From Mycobacterium sp. GA-2829 (GTDB taxonomy: Bacteria > Actinomycetota > Actinomycetes > Mycobacteriales > Mycobacteriaceae): DNA of 64,000 nucleotides. The position numbers and the translations under genes are program-made. The DNA lies in the NCBI RefSeq assembly GCF_001499965.1, contig NZ_LQIT01000001.1:124001-188000 (forward strand), in the 5' to 3' direction. The notes under the pieces were generated by a model, which saw only the letters and a program-made list of their open reading frames with translations, was not told the DNA's origin and made no database searches. Below, in pieces: positions 51,448-64,000 of this stretch; the first letter of the stretch is position 1, and every line of letters starts with the position of its first letter.

Positions 51448-52145
51448 CCGTGATCCTGCTGCGGCACGGCCGCTCCACGTCCAACACCGCCCACACCCTC
51501 GCCGGCCGCAGTCAGGGCGTCGACCTCGATGACCGCGGCGCCGAACAGGCCCGCGCCGTCGTCGGCCGGATCGGCGAACTGCCGGTGCGGGCGATCGTGC
51601 GGTCCCCGCTACTGCGGTGCGAGCGGACCGTCGAACCGCTGGCCGCCGCCCTCGGCCTCGACCCCGTCGTCGACGAGCGGCTCACCGAGGTCGACTACGG
51701 ATCCTGGACCGGCCGCAAGATCAGCGAGCTGGTGAAGGAACCGCTGTGGGCGGTGGTGCAGCAACAGCCCAGCGCCGCGGTGTTCCCCGACGGCGAAGGG
51801 CTGGCCCAGGTGCAGGCCCGTGCGGTGGCCGCGGTCCGCGAACACGACCGGCGGCTGGCCGAGGAGCACGGCGGCGACACCCTGTGGGTGGCGTGCAGCC
51901 ACGGCGACGTCATCAAGGCCGTGCTGGCCGATGCGCTGGGCACCCACCTCGACAGCTTCCAGCGCATCACCGCCGACCCGGCGTCGATGAGCGTCATCCG
52001 CTACACGACACTGCGCCCGTTCGTCGTCCACATCAACCACACCGGAGCCGAACTCGCCGCCGGCCTGGCCGCCAAACCCGCCCCCGCCGACGGCCAACAG
52101 GACGTGCCCACGGAGGACGCGGTGGTCGGCGGTTCCACCGGTTGA
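51444..52145 (+). CDS. Histidine phosphatase family protein (phosphoglycerate-mutase-like)
   Basis: A 233-residue branch-1 histidine phosphatase. RHG motif with catalytic His is [10 protein letters not shown] near residue 7; second His lies in [15 protein letters not shown] (about residue 152); phosphate-pocket Arg in [10 protein letters not shown] and Glu in [12 protein letters not shown] 51444 overlaps the uppP stop; longer in-frame readings upstream are uppP shadow. It corresponds to the Rv2135c position. The Ala/Pro-rich tail is likely disordered. Likely a general small-molecule phosphatase. Confidence 0.9.
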   Translation: MTVILLRHGRSTSNTAHTLAGRSQGVDLDDRGAEQARAVVGRIGELPVRAIVRSPLLRCERTVEPLAAALGLDPVVDERLTEVDYGSWTGRKISELVKEPLWAVVQQQPSAAVFPDGEGLAQVQARAVAAVREHDRRLAEEHGGDTLWVACSHGDVIKAVLADALGTHLDSFQRITADPASMSVIRYTTLRPFVVHINHTGAELAAGLAAKPAPADGQQDVPTEDAVVGGSTG

Positions 52146-52173
52146 CCCGTCACCCGGTATTTTGGAAGGTGCC

Positions 52174-52761
52174 ATGGCCCGAGCAATTCACGTCTTCCGC
52201 ACGCCCGACCGCTTCGTGGCCGGGACGGTCGGGCAGCCCGGCAACCGGACGTTCTACCTACAGGCCGTCCACGATAAGCGCGTCGTCTCGGTCATCCTCG
52301 AGAAACAGCAGGTGGCCGTCCTCGCCGAGCGGATCGCGGCGCTGCTGCAGGAGATCAACCGCCGGTTCGGCACCCCCATCCCGCCCGACACCGGTGAGGT
52401 GGACGACCTGAGCCCGCTGGTGACCCCTGTCGACGCCGAGTTCCGGGTCGGCACCATGGGCCTCGGTTGGGACTCCGAGGCGCAGACGATCGTCGTGGAA
52501 CTGCTCGCGGTGTCGGAGACCGAATTCGACGCCTCGGTGGTGCTCGACGACGCCGAGGACGGACCCGACGCCGTGCGGGTGTTCCTCACCCCGGAGTCGG
52601 CCCGCCAGTTCGCGACCCGCTCCAACCGCGTCATCTCCGCCGGCCGCCCGCCCTGCCCGCTGTGCGACGAACCCCTCGACCCCGAGGGCCACATCTGCGT
52701 ACGCACCAACGGCTATCGGCGCGGCGCGCTGACGGAGACCGACGATGACGCCGACATCTGA
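52174..52761 (+). CDS. DUF3090 family protein
   Basis: A 195-residue protein beginning MARAIHVFRTPDRFVAG. It is beta-rich and ends in a zinc-ribbon-like CPLCDEPLDPEGHICVR. GGAAGG is placed seven bases before the ATG. It overlaps the next gene by 17 bases. Across actinobacteria DUF3090 and the SCO1664-like gene travel with mshC, which points to a role tied to mycothiol or this operon, though none is proven. Confidence 0.87.
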   Translation: MARAIHVFRTPDRFVAGTVGQPGNRTFYLQAVHDKRVVSVILEKQQVAVLAERIAALLQEINRRFGTPIPPDTGEVDDLSPLVTPVDAEFRVGTMGLGWDSEAQTIVVELLAVSETEFDASVVLDDAEDGPDAVRVFLTPESARQFATRSNRVISAGRPPCPLCDEPLDPEGHICVRTNGYRRGALTETDDDADI

Positions 52762-53560
52762 GGCCTTGGCGCGCGGCGAGTTGACGGTCATCGGCCGGAT
52801 CCGCTCGGCGAGCAACGCCACGTTCCTGTGCGAGGCGCACCTCGACGGCGCGCAGGTGCACTGCGTCTACAAACCGGTCGCCGGGGAGGCGCCGCTGTGG
52901 GACTTCCCCGACGGCACGCTGGCCGGCCGGGAGTACGGCGCCTACCTCGTCTCGGCCGCGCTCGGCTGGGACATCGTGCCGCAGACCATCATTCGCGACG
53001 GCCCCGCCGGCGCCGGCATGGTGCAGATCTGGGTGGACCAACCGGGCGACGAGTCCGACGAGGACTCCGGAAGTCCAGCGGGCCCCGATCTGGTCGACCT
53101 GCTGCCCGCGGGCAAGGTCCCGCCCGGGTACCTGCCGATCCTGCAGGCCTACGACTACGCGGGCGACGAGGTCACGCTCGTCCACGCCGACGACGCCCGC
53201 TTGCGCCGGATGGCGGTGTTCGACGTGCTCATCAACAACGCCGACCGCAAGGGCGGCCACATCCTCGCCGGGGTGGACGGCCGGGTGTACGGCGTCGATC
53301 ACGGGGTGAGCCTGCACACCGAGGACAAACTGCGCACGGTGCTGTGGGGCTGGGCGGGCAAACCGGTCGACGACGACACCCTCGAGGTCGTCGCGTGTCT
53401 CGGCGACCAGCTGCGCGACGGTGACCTCCGCGACCGGCTGCGCCCGCACATCACCGCCCGTGAGATCGCCGCGCTGCACGCGAGAATCGTTGACCTGCTG
53501 GACAATCCGGTGATGCCCACACCGGACCGCCGCCGGCCCATCCCGTGGCCGGCCTTCTGA
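52745..53560 (+). CDS. SCO1664-family kinase-like protein
   Basis: A 271-residue protein with a PI3/PI4-kinase-like minimal fold. A lysine strand [16 protein letters not shown] (about residues 38-53) suits ATP binding, and [16 protein letters not shown] (about 160-175) followed by [10 protein letters not shown] resembles the catalytic D-x3-N and metal D. Partners are DUF3090 upstream (overlapping) and cysQ downstream (TGATG overlap). The substrate is unknown; family name is from memory of Streptomyces SCO1664. Confidence 0.83.
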   Translation: MTPTSEALARGELTVIGRIRSASNATFLCEAHLDGAQVHCVYKPVAGEAPLWDFPDGTLAGREYGAYLVSAALGWDIVPQTIIRDGPAGAGMVQIWVDQPGDESDEDSGSPAGPDLVDLLPAGKVPPGYLPILQAYDYAGDEVTLVHADDARLRRMAVFDVLINNADRKGGHILAGVDGRVYGVDHGVSLHTEDKLRTVLWGWAGKPVDDDTLEVVACLGDQLRDGDLRDRLRPHITAREIAALHARIVDLLDNPVMPTPDRRRPIPWPAF

Positions 53561-54318
53561 TGCTGACCGATGCCGAACTGGCCGCGGTGGTGGCCGCCGA
53601 AGCCGGTGAGATGCTCGTCGCCCTGCGCGAGGAATACGACTTCTACCACCCCTACGACCTCGGGGACATGGGCGACAAACGCGCCAACGTCCTGATCCTC
53701 GACCGGCTGCGCCAGCACCGACCCGACGATGCGGTGCTGTCCGAGGAGGCCGTCGACGACCTGAGCCGGGTGCACGCCGACCGGGTGTGGATCGTCGACC
53801 CCGTCGACGGCACCCGCGAGTACTCGCTGCCACCGCGCACCGACTGGGCCGTCCACATCGCGCTGTGGCAGCGCGTCGGCGGACCCGACGGCAGGCTCAC
53901 CGACGCCGCCGTCGCCCTGCCCGCCCGCGGCGAGGTGTACCGCACCGACACCGTCACCCCGCCCGCCCCGCGCCGGGACGGCCCCATCCGCATCACCGCC
54001 AGCGCCACCCGGCCGCCCGCGGTGCTGTGGTGGATCCGCGACCGCCTCGACATCGAGATGGTCCGCATCGGCTCGGCCGGCGCCAAGGCGATGGCCGTCG
54101 TCCGCGGCGAGGTCGACGCCTACCTGCACGCCGGTGGGCAGTGGGAGTGGGATTCGGCGGCCCCGGCGGCGATCGTGGCGGCGGCGGGCCTGCACGCGAC
54201 ACGGCTCGACGGGTCACCGCTGCGGTACAACCGGGAGGACCCCTACCTGCCGGACCTGCTGATGTGCCGGCCCGAGGTGGCCGACGTGCTGCTCGCCGCG
54301 ATCCATTCGGCGTACTGA
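53560..54318 (+). CDS. cysQ: 3'(2'),5'-bisphosphate nucleotidase / IMPase-family phosphatase
   Basis: A 252-residue inositol-monophosphatase-fold enzyme. Metal-binding motifs are SEEAVDD (about residues 61-67), [13 protein letters not shown] (about 77-89) and the C-terminal [17 protein letters not shown] (about 191-207). Location and sequence match M. tuberculosis CysQ (Rv2131c), which dephosphorylates PAP/PAPS in sulfate assimilation and has fructose-bisphosphatase and inositol-phosphatase activity. ATG overlaps the SCO1664-like stop. Confidence 0.9.
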   Translation: MLTDAELAAVVAAEAGEMLVALREEYDFYHPYDLGDMGDKRANVLILDRLRQHRPDDAVLSEEAVDDLSRVHADRVWIVDPVDGTREYSLPPRTDWAVHIALWQRVGGPDGRLTDAAVALPARGEVYRTDTVTPPAPRRDGPIRITASATRPPAVLWWIRDRLDIEMVRIGSAGAKAMAVVRGEVDAYLHAGGQWEWDSAAPAAIVAAAGLHATRLDGSPLRYNREDPYLPDLLMCRPEVADVLLAAIHSAY

Positions 54319-54413
54319 GTGGCGGGAATGAAACGACAGCCGCGGTTGTCGCACTTCGCGAGACTGCGCACCAGCAGGAGGCTGCCCTGATCGAACAACC
54401 TAGAGTCGACGTC

Positions 54414-55661
54414 ATGCAATCGTGGTCCGCGCCGGAAGTCCCGGCCCTGCCGGGCCGTGGCCCGCAGTTGCGGCTCTACGACAGCGCCGACCGTCAGGTC
54501 CGGCCGGTGTCACCGGGCGAGACGGCCACCATGTACGTCTGCGGCATCACTCCGTACGACGCCACCCACCTCGGGCACGCCGCCACCTATCTGGCGTTCG
54601 ACCTCGTGCACCGGCTGTGGCTGGACGCCGGACACCGCGTCCACTACGTGCAGAACATCACCGACGTCGACGATCCGCTGTTCGAACGCGCCGACCGCGA
54701 CGGCATCGACTGGCGCGAGCTGGGCGCCCGCGAGACCCAGCTGTTCCGGGAGGACATGGCCGCGCTGCGGGTACTGCCCCCGCACGACTACGTGGCCGCC
54801 ACCGACGCGATCGCCGAGGTGATCGAGCTGGTGGAGAAGATGCTGGCCTCCGGTGCGGCCTACGTGGTCGAGGACGCCGAATACCCCGACGTCTACTACC
54901 GCGCCGACGCGACCGTGCAGTTCGGCTACGAGTCCAACTACGACCACGAGACGATGCTGCGGCTGTTCGCCGAACGCGGCGGCGATCCCGACCGGCCCGG
55001 GAAGGTCGACCGGCTCGACGCGCTGCTGTGGCGCGCGCAGCGCCCCGGCGAGCCGAGCTGGCCGTCGCCGTTCGGGCCCGGCAGGCCCGGTTGGCACGTG
55101 GAGTGCGCCGCGATCGCGCTGGACCGCATCGGCACCGGTCTGGACATCCAGGGCGGCGGCAGCGACCTGATCTTCCCGCACCACGAGTTCTCCGCCGCCC
55201 ACGCCGAATCCGTCACCGGGGAGCGGCGCTTCGCCCGCCACTACGTCCACGCCGGGATGATCGGCTGGGACGGCCACAAGATGAGCAAGAGCCGCGGCAA
55301 CCTCGTGCTGGTGTCCCGGCTGCGCGCCGACGGGGTCGACCCGTCGGCGATCCGGCTGGGCCTGCTCGCCGGGCACTACCGTGCCGACCGCTTCTGGAGC
55401 GACGACGTCCTCGCCGAGGCGCAGGACCGGCTGCAGCGCTGGCGGCGTGCCACCGCGCTGCCCGCCGGGCCGGACGCCACCGACGTGCTCGCCCGGGTGC
55501 GGACCTACCTCGCCGACGATCTGGACACGCCCAAGGCGCTCGTAGCACTCGACGCGTGGTGTACCGAGGCGCTCGAGGGGCTCGGCACCGACACCGATTC
55601 GCCCAAGACGGTCGCGGCGGCCATCGACGCGTTACTCGGAGTTGCGCTCACCGTGGAGTAG
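54414..55661 (+). CDS. mshC: Cysteinyl-GlcN-Ins ligase of mycothiol synthesis
   Basis: A 415-residue class I aminoacyl-tRNA-synthetase-like ligase that joins Cys to GlcN-Ins using ATP. It has HLGH (about residues 53-56) as the HIGH motif, MSKS in GHKMSKSRG (about 289) and zinc ligands including Cys in [10 protein letters not shown], Cys in HVECAA and His in [10 protein letters not shown]. It is shorter than CysS, lacking the tRNA-binding tail, as expected for MshC. The preceding 95-base gap may hold its own promoter; the ATG follows a GAGTCGACGTC leader without a strong ribosome site. Confidence 0.96.
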   Translation: MQSWSAPEVPALPGRGPQLRLYDSADRQVRPVSPGETATMYVCGITPYDATHLGHAATYLAFDLVHRLWLDAGHRVHYVQNITDVDDPLFERADRDGIDWRELGARETQLFREDMAALRVLPPHDYVAATDAIAEVIELVEKMLASGAAYVVEDAEYPDVYYRADATVQFGYESNYDHETMLRLFAERGGDPDRPGKVDRLDALLWRAQRPGEPSWPSPFGPGRPGWHVECAAIALDRIGTGLDIQGGGSDLIFPHHEFSAAHAESVTGERRFARHYVHAGMIGWDGHKMSKSRGNLVLVSRLRADGVDPSAIRLGLLAGHYRADRFWSDDVLAEAQDRLQRWRRATALPAGPDATDVLARVRTYLADDLDTPKALVALDAWCTEALEGLGTDTDSPKTVAAAIDALLGVALTVE

Positions 55662-55672
55662 CTTTGCAGGCC

Positions 55673-56551
55673 ATGACATCCGTGCGCGGCAAGGTCGTGG
55701 TCATCACCGGTGGAGCTAGGGGAGTCGGGGAGGAGTTGGCCCGGCGGCTGCACGCCAAGGGCGCCAACCTGGTCCTCACCGACCTCGACGAGGGGCCGCT
55801 GTCGACGCTGGCCGCCGACCTCGGCGACGAGCGGGTGCTGACCGCGGTCGCCGACGTGAGCGACCTGAAGTCCATGCAGTCGGTCGCCGAAAAGGCGATC
55901 GCCCGCTTCGGCGGTATCGACATCGTCATCGCCAACGCAGGTATCGCCAGCTACGGGTCGGTGCTGGTGGTCGACCCGGATGCGTTCCGGCGGGTGCTCG
56001 ACGTCAACGTGGTCGGCGTGTTCAACACTGTGCGCGCGACGCTGCCGTCGGTGATCGACCGCAAGGGCTACGTGCTGGTGGTGTCGTCGCTCGCGGCGTT
56101 CGCCGCCGCCCCGGGAATGGCGCCCTACGACGCGTCGAAGGCCGGCGTGGAGCACTTCGCCAACGCGCTCCGCCTCGAGGTCGCCCACCACGGCGTGACG
56201 GTCGGCTGCGGGCACATGTCGTGGATCGACACCCCGCTGGTCCAGGACACCAAGGCCGACCTGCCGAGTTTCCGCACGATGCTGGACTCGCTGCCCGGAC
56301 CGCTGAGCCGAACCACCTCCGTCGAGAAGTGCGGCGAGGTGTTCGTCAAGGGCATCGAACGCCGCAGAGAACGCATCTACTGTCCGTGGTGGGTCGGTGT
56401 CATGCGCTGGATCAAACCGGTGCTGACCACCCGCATCGGCCAGGCTTCGCTGCTGAAGGCCGCACCGACGGTGTTGCCGCAGATGGACGCCGAGGTCACC
56501 GCGCTCAAACGCTCGCTCGGCGCCCGCACCCACGGTCTGGGCAAGAAGTGA
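55673..56551 (+). CDS. Short-chain dehydrogenase/reductase (Rv2129c-like)
   Basis: A 292-residue classical SDR. TGGARGVG cofactor motif near residues 12-19, NAG in IANAGIA, YDASK catalytic motif near 151-155 with upstream VVSSLAAF. It lies 11 bases after mshC, as Rv2129c follows mshC in M. tuberculosis. The C-terminal about 40 residues extend beyond the core SDR fold. Its stop overlaps the lipoprotein gene (GTGA). Substrate unknown. Confidence 0.9.
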   Translation: MTSVRGKVVVITGGARGVGEELARRLHAKGANLVLTDLDEGPLSTLAADLGDERVLTAVADVSDLKSMQSVAEKAIARFGGIDIVIANAGIASYGSVLVVDPDAFRRVLDVNVVGVFNTVRATLPSVIDRKGYVLVVSSLAAFAAAPGMAPYDASKAGVEHFANALRLEVAHHGVTVGCGHMSWIDTPLVQDTKADLPSFRTMLDSLPGPLSRTTSVEKCGEVFVKGIERRRERIYCPWWVGVMRWIKPVLTTRIGQASLLKAAPTVLPQMDAEVTALKRSLGARTHGLGKK

Positions 56552-57984
56552 TCCGCCGGCTGATCGCGCTGGCGGCGGTCGCCACGCTCGCGGGCTGTGC
56601 CGGCGGCGACGAGGACGAGGCGGCGCCTGCCCCGTCGAGCGCGCCCCCGACGGCGGAGGCGACGCCGGCCGAGGCCCGCGCGATCGCCAAGGAGGCCTAC
56701 ATCTACGGCTTCCCGATCGTCGACAACTACCGGGTGCAGTACGCCTACTACGTCGACCGGGACAATCCGGAGTACAAGGGCGGCTGGAACGAGATCCACA
56801 ACACCGCACGGGTTTACACCCCCGAGGACAAGGCGGTGCAGACGCCGAACTCCGACACCCCGTACTCGATGCTCGGCACCGACCTGCGCGCCGAACCGCT
56901 GGTGCTGACGGTGCCGCCGATCGAACAGGACCGCTACTACTCGCTGCAGTTCATCAACGGCTACACCAACAACATCGCCTACGTCGGCAGCCGCACCACC
57001 GGCAACGGCGGCGGGAAGTACCTGCTGGCCGGCCCCGGCTGGCACGGCGGCACCCCCGACGGCATCGACGAGGTGATCCGCTCCGACACCGATCTGGCCG
57101 GGGTGATCTACCGCACGCAGCTGTTCGGGCCGTCGGATCTCGAGCAGGTCAAGAAGATCCAGGCCGGCTACCAGGTGGCGCCGCTGTCGGTGTACCTCAA
57201 CACCGAGCCGCCGCCCGGGGCGCCGCCGATCGACTTCGTGCCCCCGCTGACCCCCGAACAGCAGAAGACCTCACCGCAGTTCTTCGAGATCCTCAATTTC
57301 GCGCTGCGCACCGCGCCGGTGCTGCCGAATGAGCGCGACCTGCGAAACCGCTTCGCGCGCATCGGGATAGGCCCCGACGGTGACTACGACGCCGACCGGC
57401 TGACCCCGGAGATGAAGACCGCCATCGAGGACGGGATGGCCGACGCCTGGGCCGAACTCGACACGTTCCGCAAGAACGAGGTCGACACCGGCAAGGTGGG
57501 TGCGGCGCAGTTCTTCGGCACGGCCGACGACCTCAAGGGCAACTACCTGTACCGGATGGCCGGTGCGGTGTGGGGTATCTACGGCAACACCGCCGCCGAG
57601 GCGCTCTATCCCGGGCTGCTCCACGACTCCGACGGCCAACCGCTCACCGGGGCGAACAACTACACGGTGCGGTTCGCACCCGGGCAGCTGCCGCCGGTCA
57701 ATGCGTTCTGGTCGCTCACCATGTACGAGATGCCCGCCAGCCTGCTGGTCGCCAACCCGATGCAGCGCTACCTGATCAACTCGCCGATGCTGTCGAGCCT
57801 GGTGCCCGACCCCGACGGCGGCTACACGATCTACGTGCAGAACGCCTCGCCGGGCCCCGGCAGAGAGGCGAACTGGCTACCCGCGCCCAAGGGGCCGTTC
57901 CAGATGGTCATGCGGCTGTACTGGCCGAAACCCGACGCCCTCAACGGCACGTGGAAGCCGCCGCAGGCCGTGAAGGTCGCCTGA
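56548..57984 (+). CDS. DUF1254/DUF1214 lipoprotein
   Basis: A 478-residue exported protein. The N-terminus is a short signal peptide ending in lipobox LAGC (Cys17), followed by an acidic and Pro/Ala-rich linker. The DUF1254 domain (about residues 50-200) has EAYIYGFPIVDNYR, NSDTPYS and RYYSLQFINGYTNN; DUF1214 (about 340-465) has NAFWSLTMYEMPASLL and LPAPKGPFQMVMRLYWP. GTG start overlaps the SDR stop. Function of this envelope protein family is not known. Confidence 0.88.
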   Translation: MIRRLIALAAVATLAGCAGGDEDEAAPAPSSAPPTAEATPAEARAIAKEAYIYGFPIVDNYRVQYAYYVDRDNPEYKGGWNEIHNTARVYTPEDKAVQTPNSDTPYSMLGTDLRAEPLVLTVPPIEQDRYYSLQFINGYTNNIAYVGSRTTGNGGGKYLLAGPGWHGGTPDGIDEVIRSDTDLAGVIYRTQLFGPSDLEQVKKIQAGYQVAPLSVYLNTEPPPGAPPIDFVPPLTPEQQKTSPQFFEILNFALRTAPVLPNERDLRNRFARIGIGPDGDYDADRLTPEMKTAIEDGMADAWAELDTFRKNEVDTGKVGAAQFFGTADDLKGNYLYRMAGAVWGIYGNTAAEALYPGLLHDSDGQPLTGANNYTVRFAPGQLPPVNAFWSLTMYEMPASLLVANPMQRYLINSPMLSSLVPDPDGGYTIYVQNASPGPGREANWLPAPKGPFQMVMRLYWPKPDALNGTWKPPQAVKVA

Positions 57985-57991
57985 CCACCCC

Positions 57992-58010
57992 GCCGGAATA
58001 AGGTTCCGGC
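57992..58010. terminator. Hairpin between convergent DUF1254 and PAC2 genes
   Basis: GCCGGAA (57992-57998) and TTCCGGC (58004-58010) pair perfectly around a 5-base loop, eight bases past the stop of the DUF1254 gene. It can serve as a terminator for the long mshC operon; no T-run follows. Confidence 0.6.
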
Positions 58011-58062
58011 ACGCCTTCGGACCGGTTCGCGTGCGGTAACCCTGATCTCGGCGCCGCTGACG

Positions 58063-58956
58063 TCAGCTGTTGCGGAAGCCCGGCCCGCGCCGACGCAGGT
58101 ACCGCTCGAACTCGGCGGCCAGCGCGTCGCCGTCGATCTTGCCGAGCACCTCGGTCATGTCCACCTCGGCGTCGCCGCGCTCCTCGAGGGAGGCCACGTA
58201 CTCGGCGATCTCCTCGTCCTCGGCGGTCATCTCGGTGACCGCCTGCTCCCACTCCTCGGCCTGGGTGGGCAGATCAGCCAGCGGCACCTCGATGTCGAGG
58301 ACCTCCTCGACCCGGCGCAGCAGCGCGACGGTGGCCTTGGGGTTCGGCGGCTGCGACACGTAGTGCGGCACGGCGGCCCAGAACGTCACCGCGGGGATCC
58401 CGGCCTGCACGCACGCGTCCTGGAACACCCCGGCGATCCCGGTGGGCCCCTCGTAGCGGGTCTCCTCCAGGCCGAAGAACTTCGCCGACTCCGACGAGTA
58501 CGCCGCCCCGGACACCGGCACCGGGCGGGTGTGCGGGGTGTCGGCGAGCAGCGCGCCGAGGATGACCACGGTCTGCACGTTGAGCTTGTCGGCGATGTTG
58601 AGCAGCTCGGCGCAGAACGTGCGCCATCGCATGTTGGGTTCGACGCCGTGCATCAGCACGATGTCCCGGTCGGCGCCGGGCGGGCGGCAGTGCGAGATCC
58701 GCATCGAGGGCCAGACGAGCTCGCGGGTGACGCCGTCGACCATCCGGATGACCGGCCGGTTGACCTGGTAGTCGTAGTACGACTCGTCGTCGATCTCGGC
58801 CAGCGTCTCCGCCTCCCAGATCGCGTCCAGGTGCTCGAGGGCGTCGCTCGCGGCGTCTCCGGCGTCGTTCCAGCCCTCGAACGCGGCGACGACGATGGCG
58901 TCGCGCAGCTGCGGCAGGTCAGGTCCCTTCGCTGGGCCGAAGTCCGAGGGGGTCAC
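58063..58956 (-). CDS. PAC2 family protein
   Basis: A 297-residue PAC2-domain protein (proteasome assembly chaperone 2 fold), like M. tuberculosis Rv2125. Segments AAFEGWNDAGDAASDAL (about residues 28-44), VVILGALLADTPHTRP and AVPHYVSQPPNPKATVALLRR are typical. Expressed opposite to metH and the DUF1254 gene. Actinobacteria have proteasomes, so a chaperone link is conceivable, but the family is also linked to nucleoside-phosphorylase-like folds. Confidence 0.9.
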   Translation of the reverse strand: MTPSDFGPAKGPDLPQLRDAIVVAAFEGWNDAGDAASDALEHLDAIWEAETLAEIDDESYYDYQVNRPVIRMVDGVTRELVWPSMRISHCRPPGADRDIVLMHGVEPNMRWRTFCAELLNIADKLNVQTVVILGALLADTPHTRPVPVSGAAYSSESAKFFGLEETRYEGPTGIAGVFQDACVQAGIPAVTFWAAVPHYVSQPPNPKATVALLRRVEEVLDIEVPLADLPTQAEEWEQAVTEMTAEDEEIAEYVASLEERGDAEVDMTEVLGKIDGDALAAEFERYLRRRGPGFRNS

Positions 58957-59129
58957 CAGTTCAGCCTAAGGCCTGGGGGACATGCGCGAGCCCCATCGCC
59001 CCACGCGGCGGTTTGCGGCGGCCACTACCCTGGCTACGTGAGTGCTGCACCGAAATACCTGTGCCCGCACTCCCGTTGGACGGATGACCTGGGCGTCCAG
59101 ACGTCGGTCGGGCGACGACGTAGACTTTT

Positions 59130-59215
59130 CGGGGCCGAGAGGCGTTGCAACGGATTCTCGGGGGGCCGGGCGCCCCTCGGTATCCGCCACGCTCGGCAGA
59201 GTCAAGGACGCCTTC
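59130..59215 (+). promoter_or_regulatory. SAH-riboswitch-like leader of metH
   Basis: The metH leader contains GCCGAGAGGCGTTGCAACGG (from 59134), matching the remembered conserved 5' half of the S-adenosylhomocysteine riboswitch. P1 forms between GCCGAG (59134-59139) and CTCGGC (59192-59197). An internal stem pairs GGAT (59152-59155) with ATCC (59182-59185) and G-rich with C-rich runs. A pseudoknot can form between GGCGT (59141-59145) and ACGCC (59209-59213), which lies 8-15 bases before the ATG/GTG region. SAH riboswitches turn on SAH-recycling genes, and methionine synthase consumes the homocysteine produced. Confidence 0.8.
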
Positions 59216-59234
59216 CGTAATGGAAGGACCGCAC

Positions 59235-62984
<3,750 letters not shown>

Positions 62985-63060
62985 GCCCGAACGTGAAGTC
63001 ATGCACGAGGATTCGACGGATATTCGAACACGAGCTCACGCTCGGCGGAAGGTTGCGGCC

Positions 63061-63747
63061 ATGAGAGCGGTCCTTTTCGATATGGACGGGACGCTCGTCG
63101 ACTCCGAGAAGCTGTGGGACGTCTCACTCGCGGCGCTCTACGACCGCCTCGGCGGGGTCATCACCGACGAGTTGCGCACCGCGCTCGTGGGCAGTTCGGC
63201 GGAGAACACCATCAAGACGATCTTCGCCGACCTCGGCCTGGATCCGGACCCGGTCGCGATGGCCGAGGCCGACCGCTACCTGCACACCTACACCGGTGAA
63301 CTGTTCGCCACCCGCGGCCTGCCGTGGTGCGACGGCGCCCGCGAACTGCTGGATTCCCTTGCGGGCGAAGGTGTTCCGATGGCATTGGTGACCAACACCC
63401 AGCGCGAGCTGACCGAGCAGGCGCTGGGCAGCATCGGGCGCCACTACTTCACGGTGACCGTCTGCGGTGACGAAGTGCCGCACGGGAAGCCGCGGCCCGA
63501 TCCGTATCGCCTCGCCGCGCGCCTGCTCGACGTCGAGCCCGGGCACTGTCTGGCCGTGGAGGACTCGGTCACCGGCACCCTGGCCGCCGAACTCGCCGGC
63601 TGCCCGGTGTTGGTCGTGCCCAACGACGTCGTGGTGCCCCGCACCCCGCGCCGCCACCACCTCGAGTCCCTGCGGGGGCTCGCCGTCGACGATCTGCGGA
63701 CCATCCACGCCGAGATCGACGCCGCCTCCGGGGAACGCACGGCCTGA
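63061..63747 (+). CDS. HAD-superfamily phosphatase (beta-phosphoglucomutase-like)
   Basis: A 228-residue HAD hydrolase. Motif I FDMDGTLVDS has the nucleophile Asp9 and Asp11, motif II is LVTNTQRE, motif III Lys is in GDEVPHGKPRPDPY, and motif IV VEDSVTGTLAA. The cap domain lies between about residues 20 and 85, as in subfamily I phosphatases/phosphoglucomutases. ATG 63061 follows GGAAGG; an earlier in-frame ATG at 63001 reads a non-conserved leader. It lies 77 bases after metH and may share its transcript. Confidence 0.9.
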   Translation: MRAVLFDMDGTLVDSEKLWDVSLAALYDRLGGVITDELRTALVGSSAENTIKTIFADLGLDPDPVAMAEADRYLHTYTGELFATRGLPWCDGARELLDSLAGEGVPMALVTNTQRELTEQALGSIGRHYFTVTVCGDEVPHGKPRPDPYRLAARLLDVEPGHCLAVEDSVTGTLAAELAGCPVLVVPNDVVVPRTPRRHHLESLRGLAVDDLRTIHAEIDAASGERTA

Positions 63748-63858
63748 GGCGCAGCGCGGTTTCGTCGCGCCCGCTTGTGGGAACCCGCCTTTTTCCGGCC
63801 GGATCAGTGCTTCAATGTGATTCCGGTCACGCGACGATGCGCGGGAAAGGACGTTCCG

Positions 63859-64000
63859 ATGGCGGGTCACGGCGGGGCACCGGTCGGGGGAGATCTGCCG
63901 GTCGGAGACGAACAGTTCAACTCGGGCAAGACCGCCGTGCGGATCGCCTCGGTGGCCGCGCTCGGCGGGTTGCTCTTCGGCTATGACAGCGCGGTGATCA
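63859..64000 (+). CDS. MFS sugar-porter-type transporter, N-terminal fragment (window edge)
   Basis: ATG 63859, after GGGAAAGG, opens a frame of 47 codons running off the window. After a soluble leader, the segment ASVAALGGLLFGYDSAVI is the first membrane helix and GG-LFGYD signature of the sugar porter branch of the major facilitator superfamily. It would import a sugar or polyol by proton symport. Everything after helix 1 lies outside. Confidence 0.88.
   Translation, partial: MAGHGGAPVGGDLPVGDEQFNSGKTAVRIASVAALGGLLFGYDSAVI

Overview
The window reads as a mycobacterial chromosome (Mycobacterium/Mycolicibacterium type). The right half is G+C-rich and carries a mycothiol ligase (mshC), cysQ, uppP, pyrD and an LppL-like lipoprotein in an order that, from memory, matches the M. 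tuberculosis Rv2141c-Rv2124c stretch read backwards. There are also many TetR regulators, fadD genes, P450s and Baeyer-Villiger monooxygenases, as expected of an alkane-, lipid- or sterol-using environmental mycobacterium. All family calls are by recognition of motifs and remembered relatives; no database search was run.

Left third, 1-29.3 kb: an accessory lipid/alkane/ketone region with visibly lower G+C and many scars. It opens with the cut-off start of a zinc alcohol dehydrogenase coupled to a thiolase that has lost its core. A thioesterase and hydrolase between TetR regulators and an IS1380 remnant follow. Next is a CYP153-type alkane hydroxylase operon (AraC regulator, ferredoxin, CYP153, ferredoxin reductase) and a first acyl-processing module: SCP2-like protein, FadD, NDMA-dependent alcohol dehydrogenase, BtrH-like protein, a broken transglutaminase-like gene, and a thioesterase with a lost start codon. 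A TetR-controlled block then carries an SDR, a di-iron protein, three Baeyer-Villiger-type monooxygenases, an HSL-type hydrolase and a CYP136-like P450. It leads into a second acyl module: transglutaminase-like protein, FadD, acyl-CoA dehydrogenase, and a BtrH gene cut short beside an IS110 remnant. The two modules are paralogous and have decayed in opposite ways.

Middle, about 30-37.4 kb: an actinomycete integrative and conjugative element (AICE/pSAM2-like). It has an HD-domain protein, a NUDIX hydrolase, an XRE regulator with a phospholipase-D-like region, a small conserved protein, an FtsK-type DNA pump, an HUH replication initiator, a 65-aa protein and a large serine integrase. The end of the integrase gene lies inside tRNA-Leu(GAG), which marks the right attachment site.

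Right, 37.4-64 kb: core genome (M20 peptidase, PEBP, pyrD, lppL-like, uppP, phosphatase, DUF3090, SCO1664-like, cysQ, mshC, SDR, DUF1254, PAC2, metH, HAD phosphatase, MFS transporter). It is interrupted between PEBP and pyrD by a GntR-controlled locus: an inositol-monophosphatase-like enzyme, a small membrane protein with an SSS symporter, a hydantoinase/carbamoylase, an amidase and two APH/choline-kinase-like proteins. This locus looks like an uncharacterised uptake and catabolic pathway. Two of its genes appear frameshifted. metH is preceded by a convincing SAH-riboswitch-like leader.
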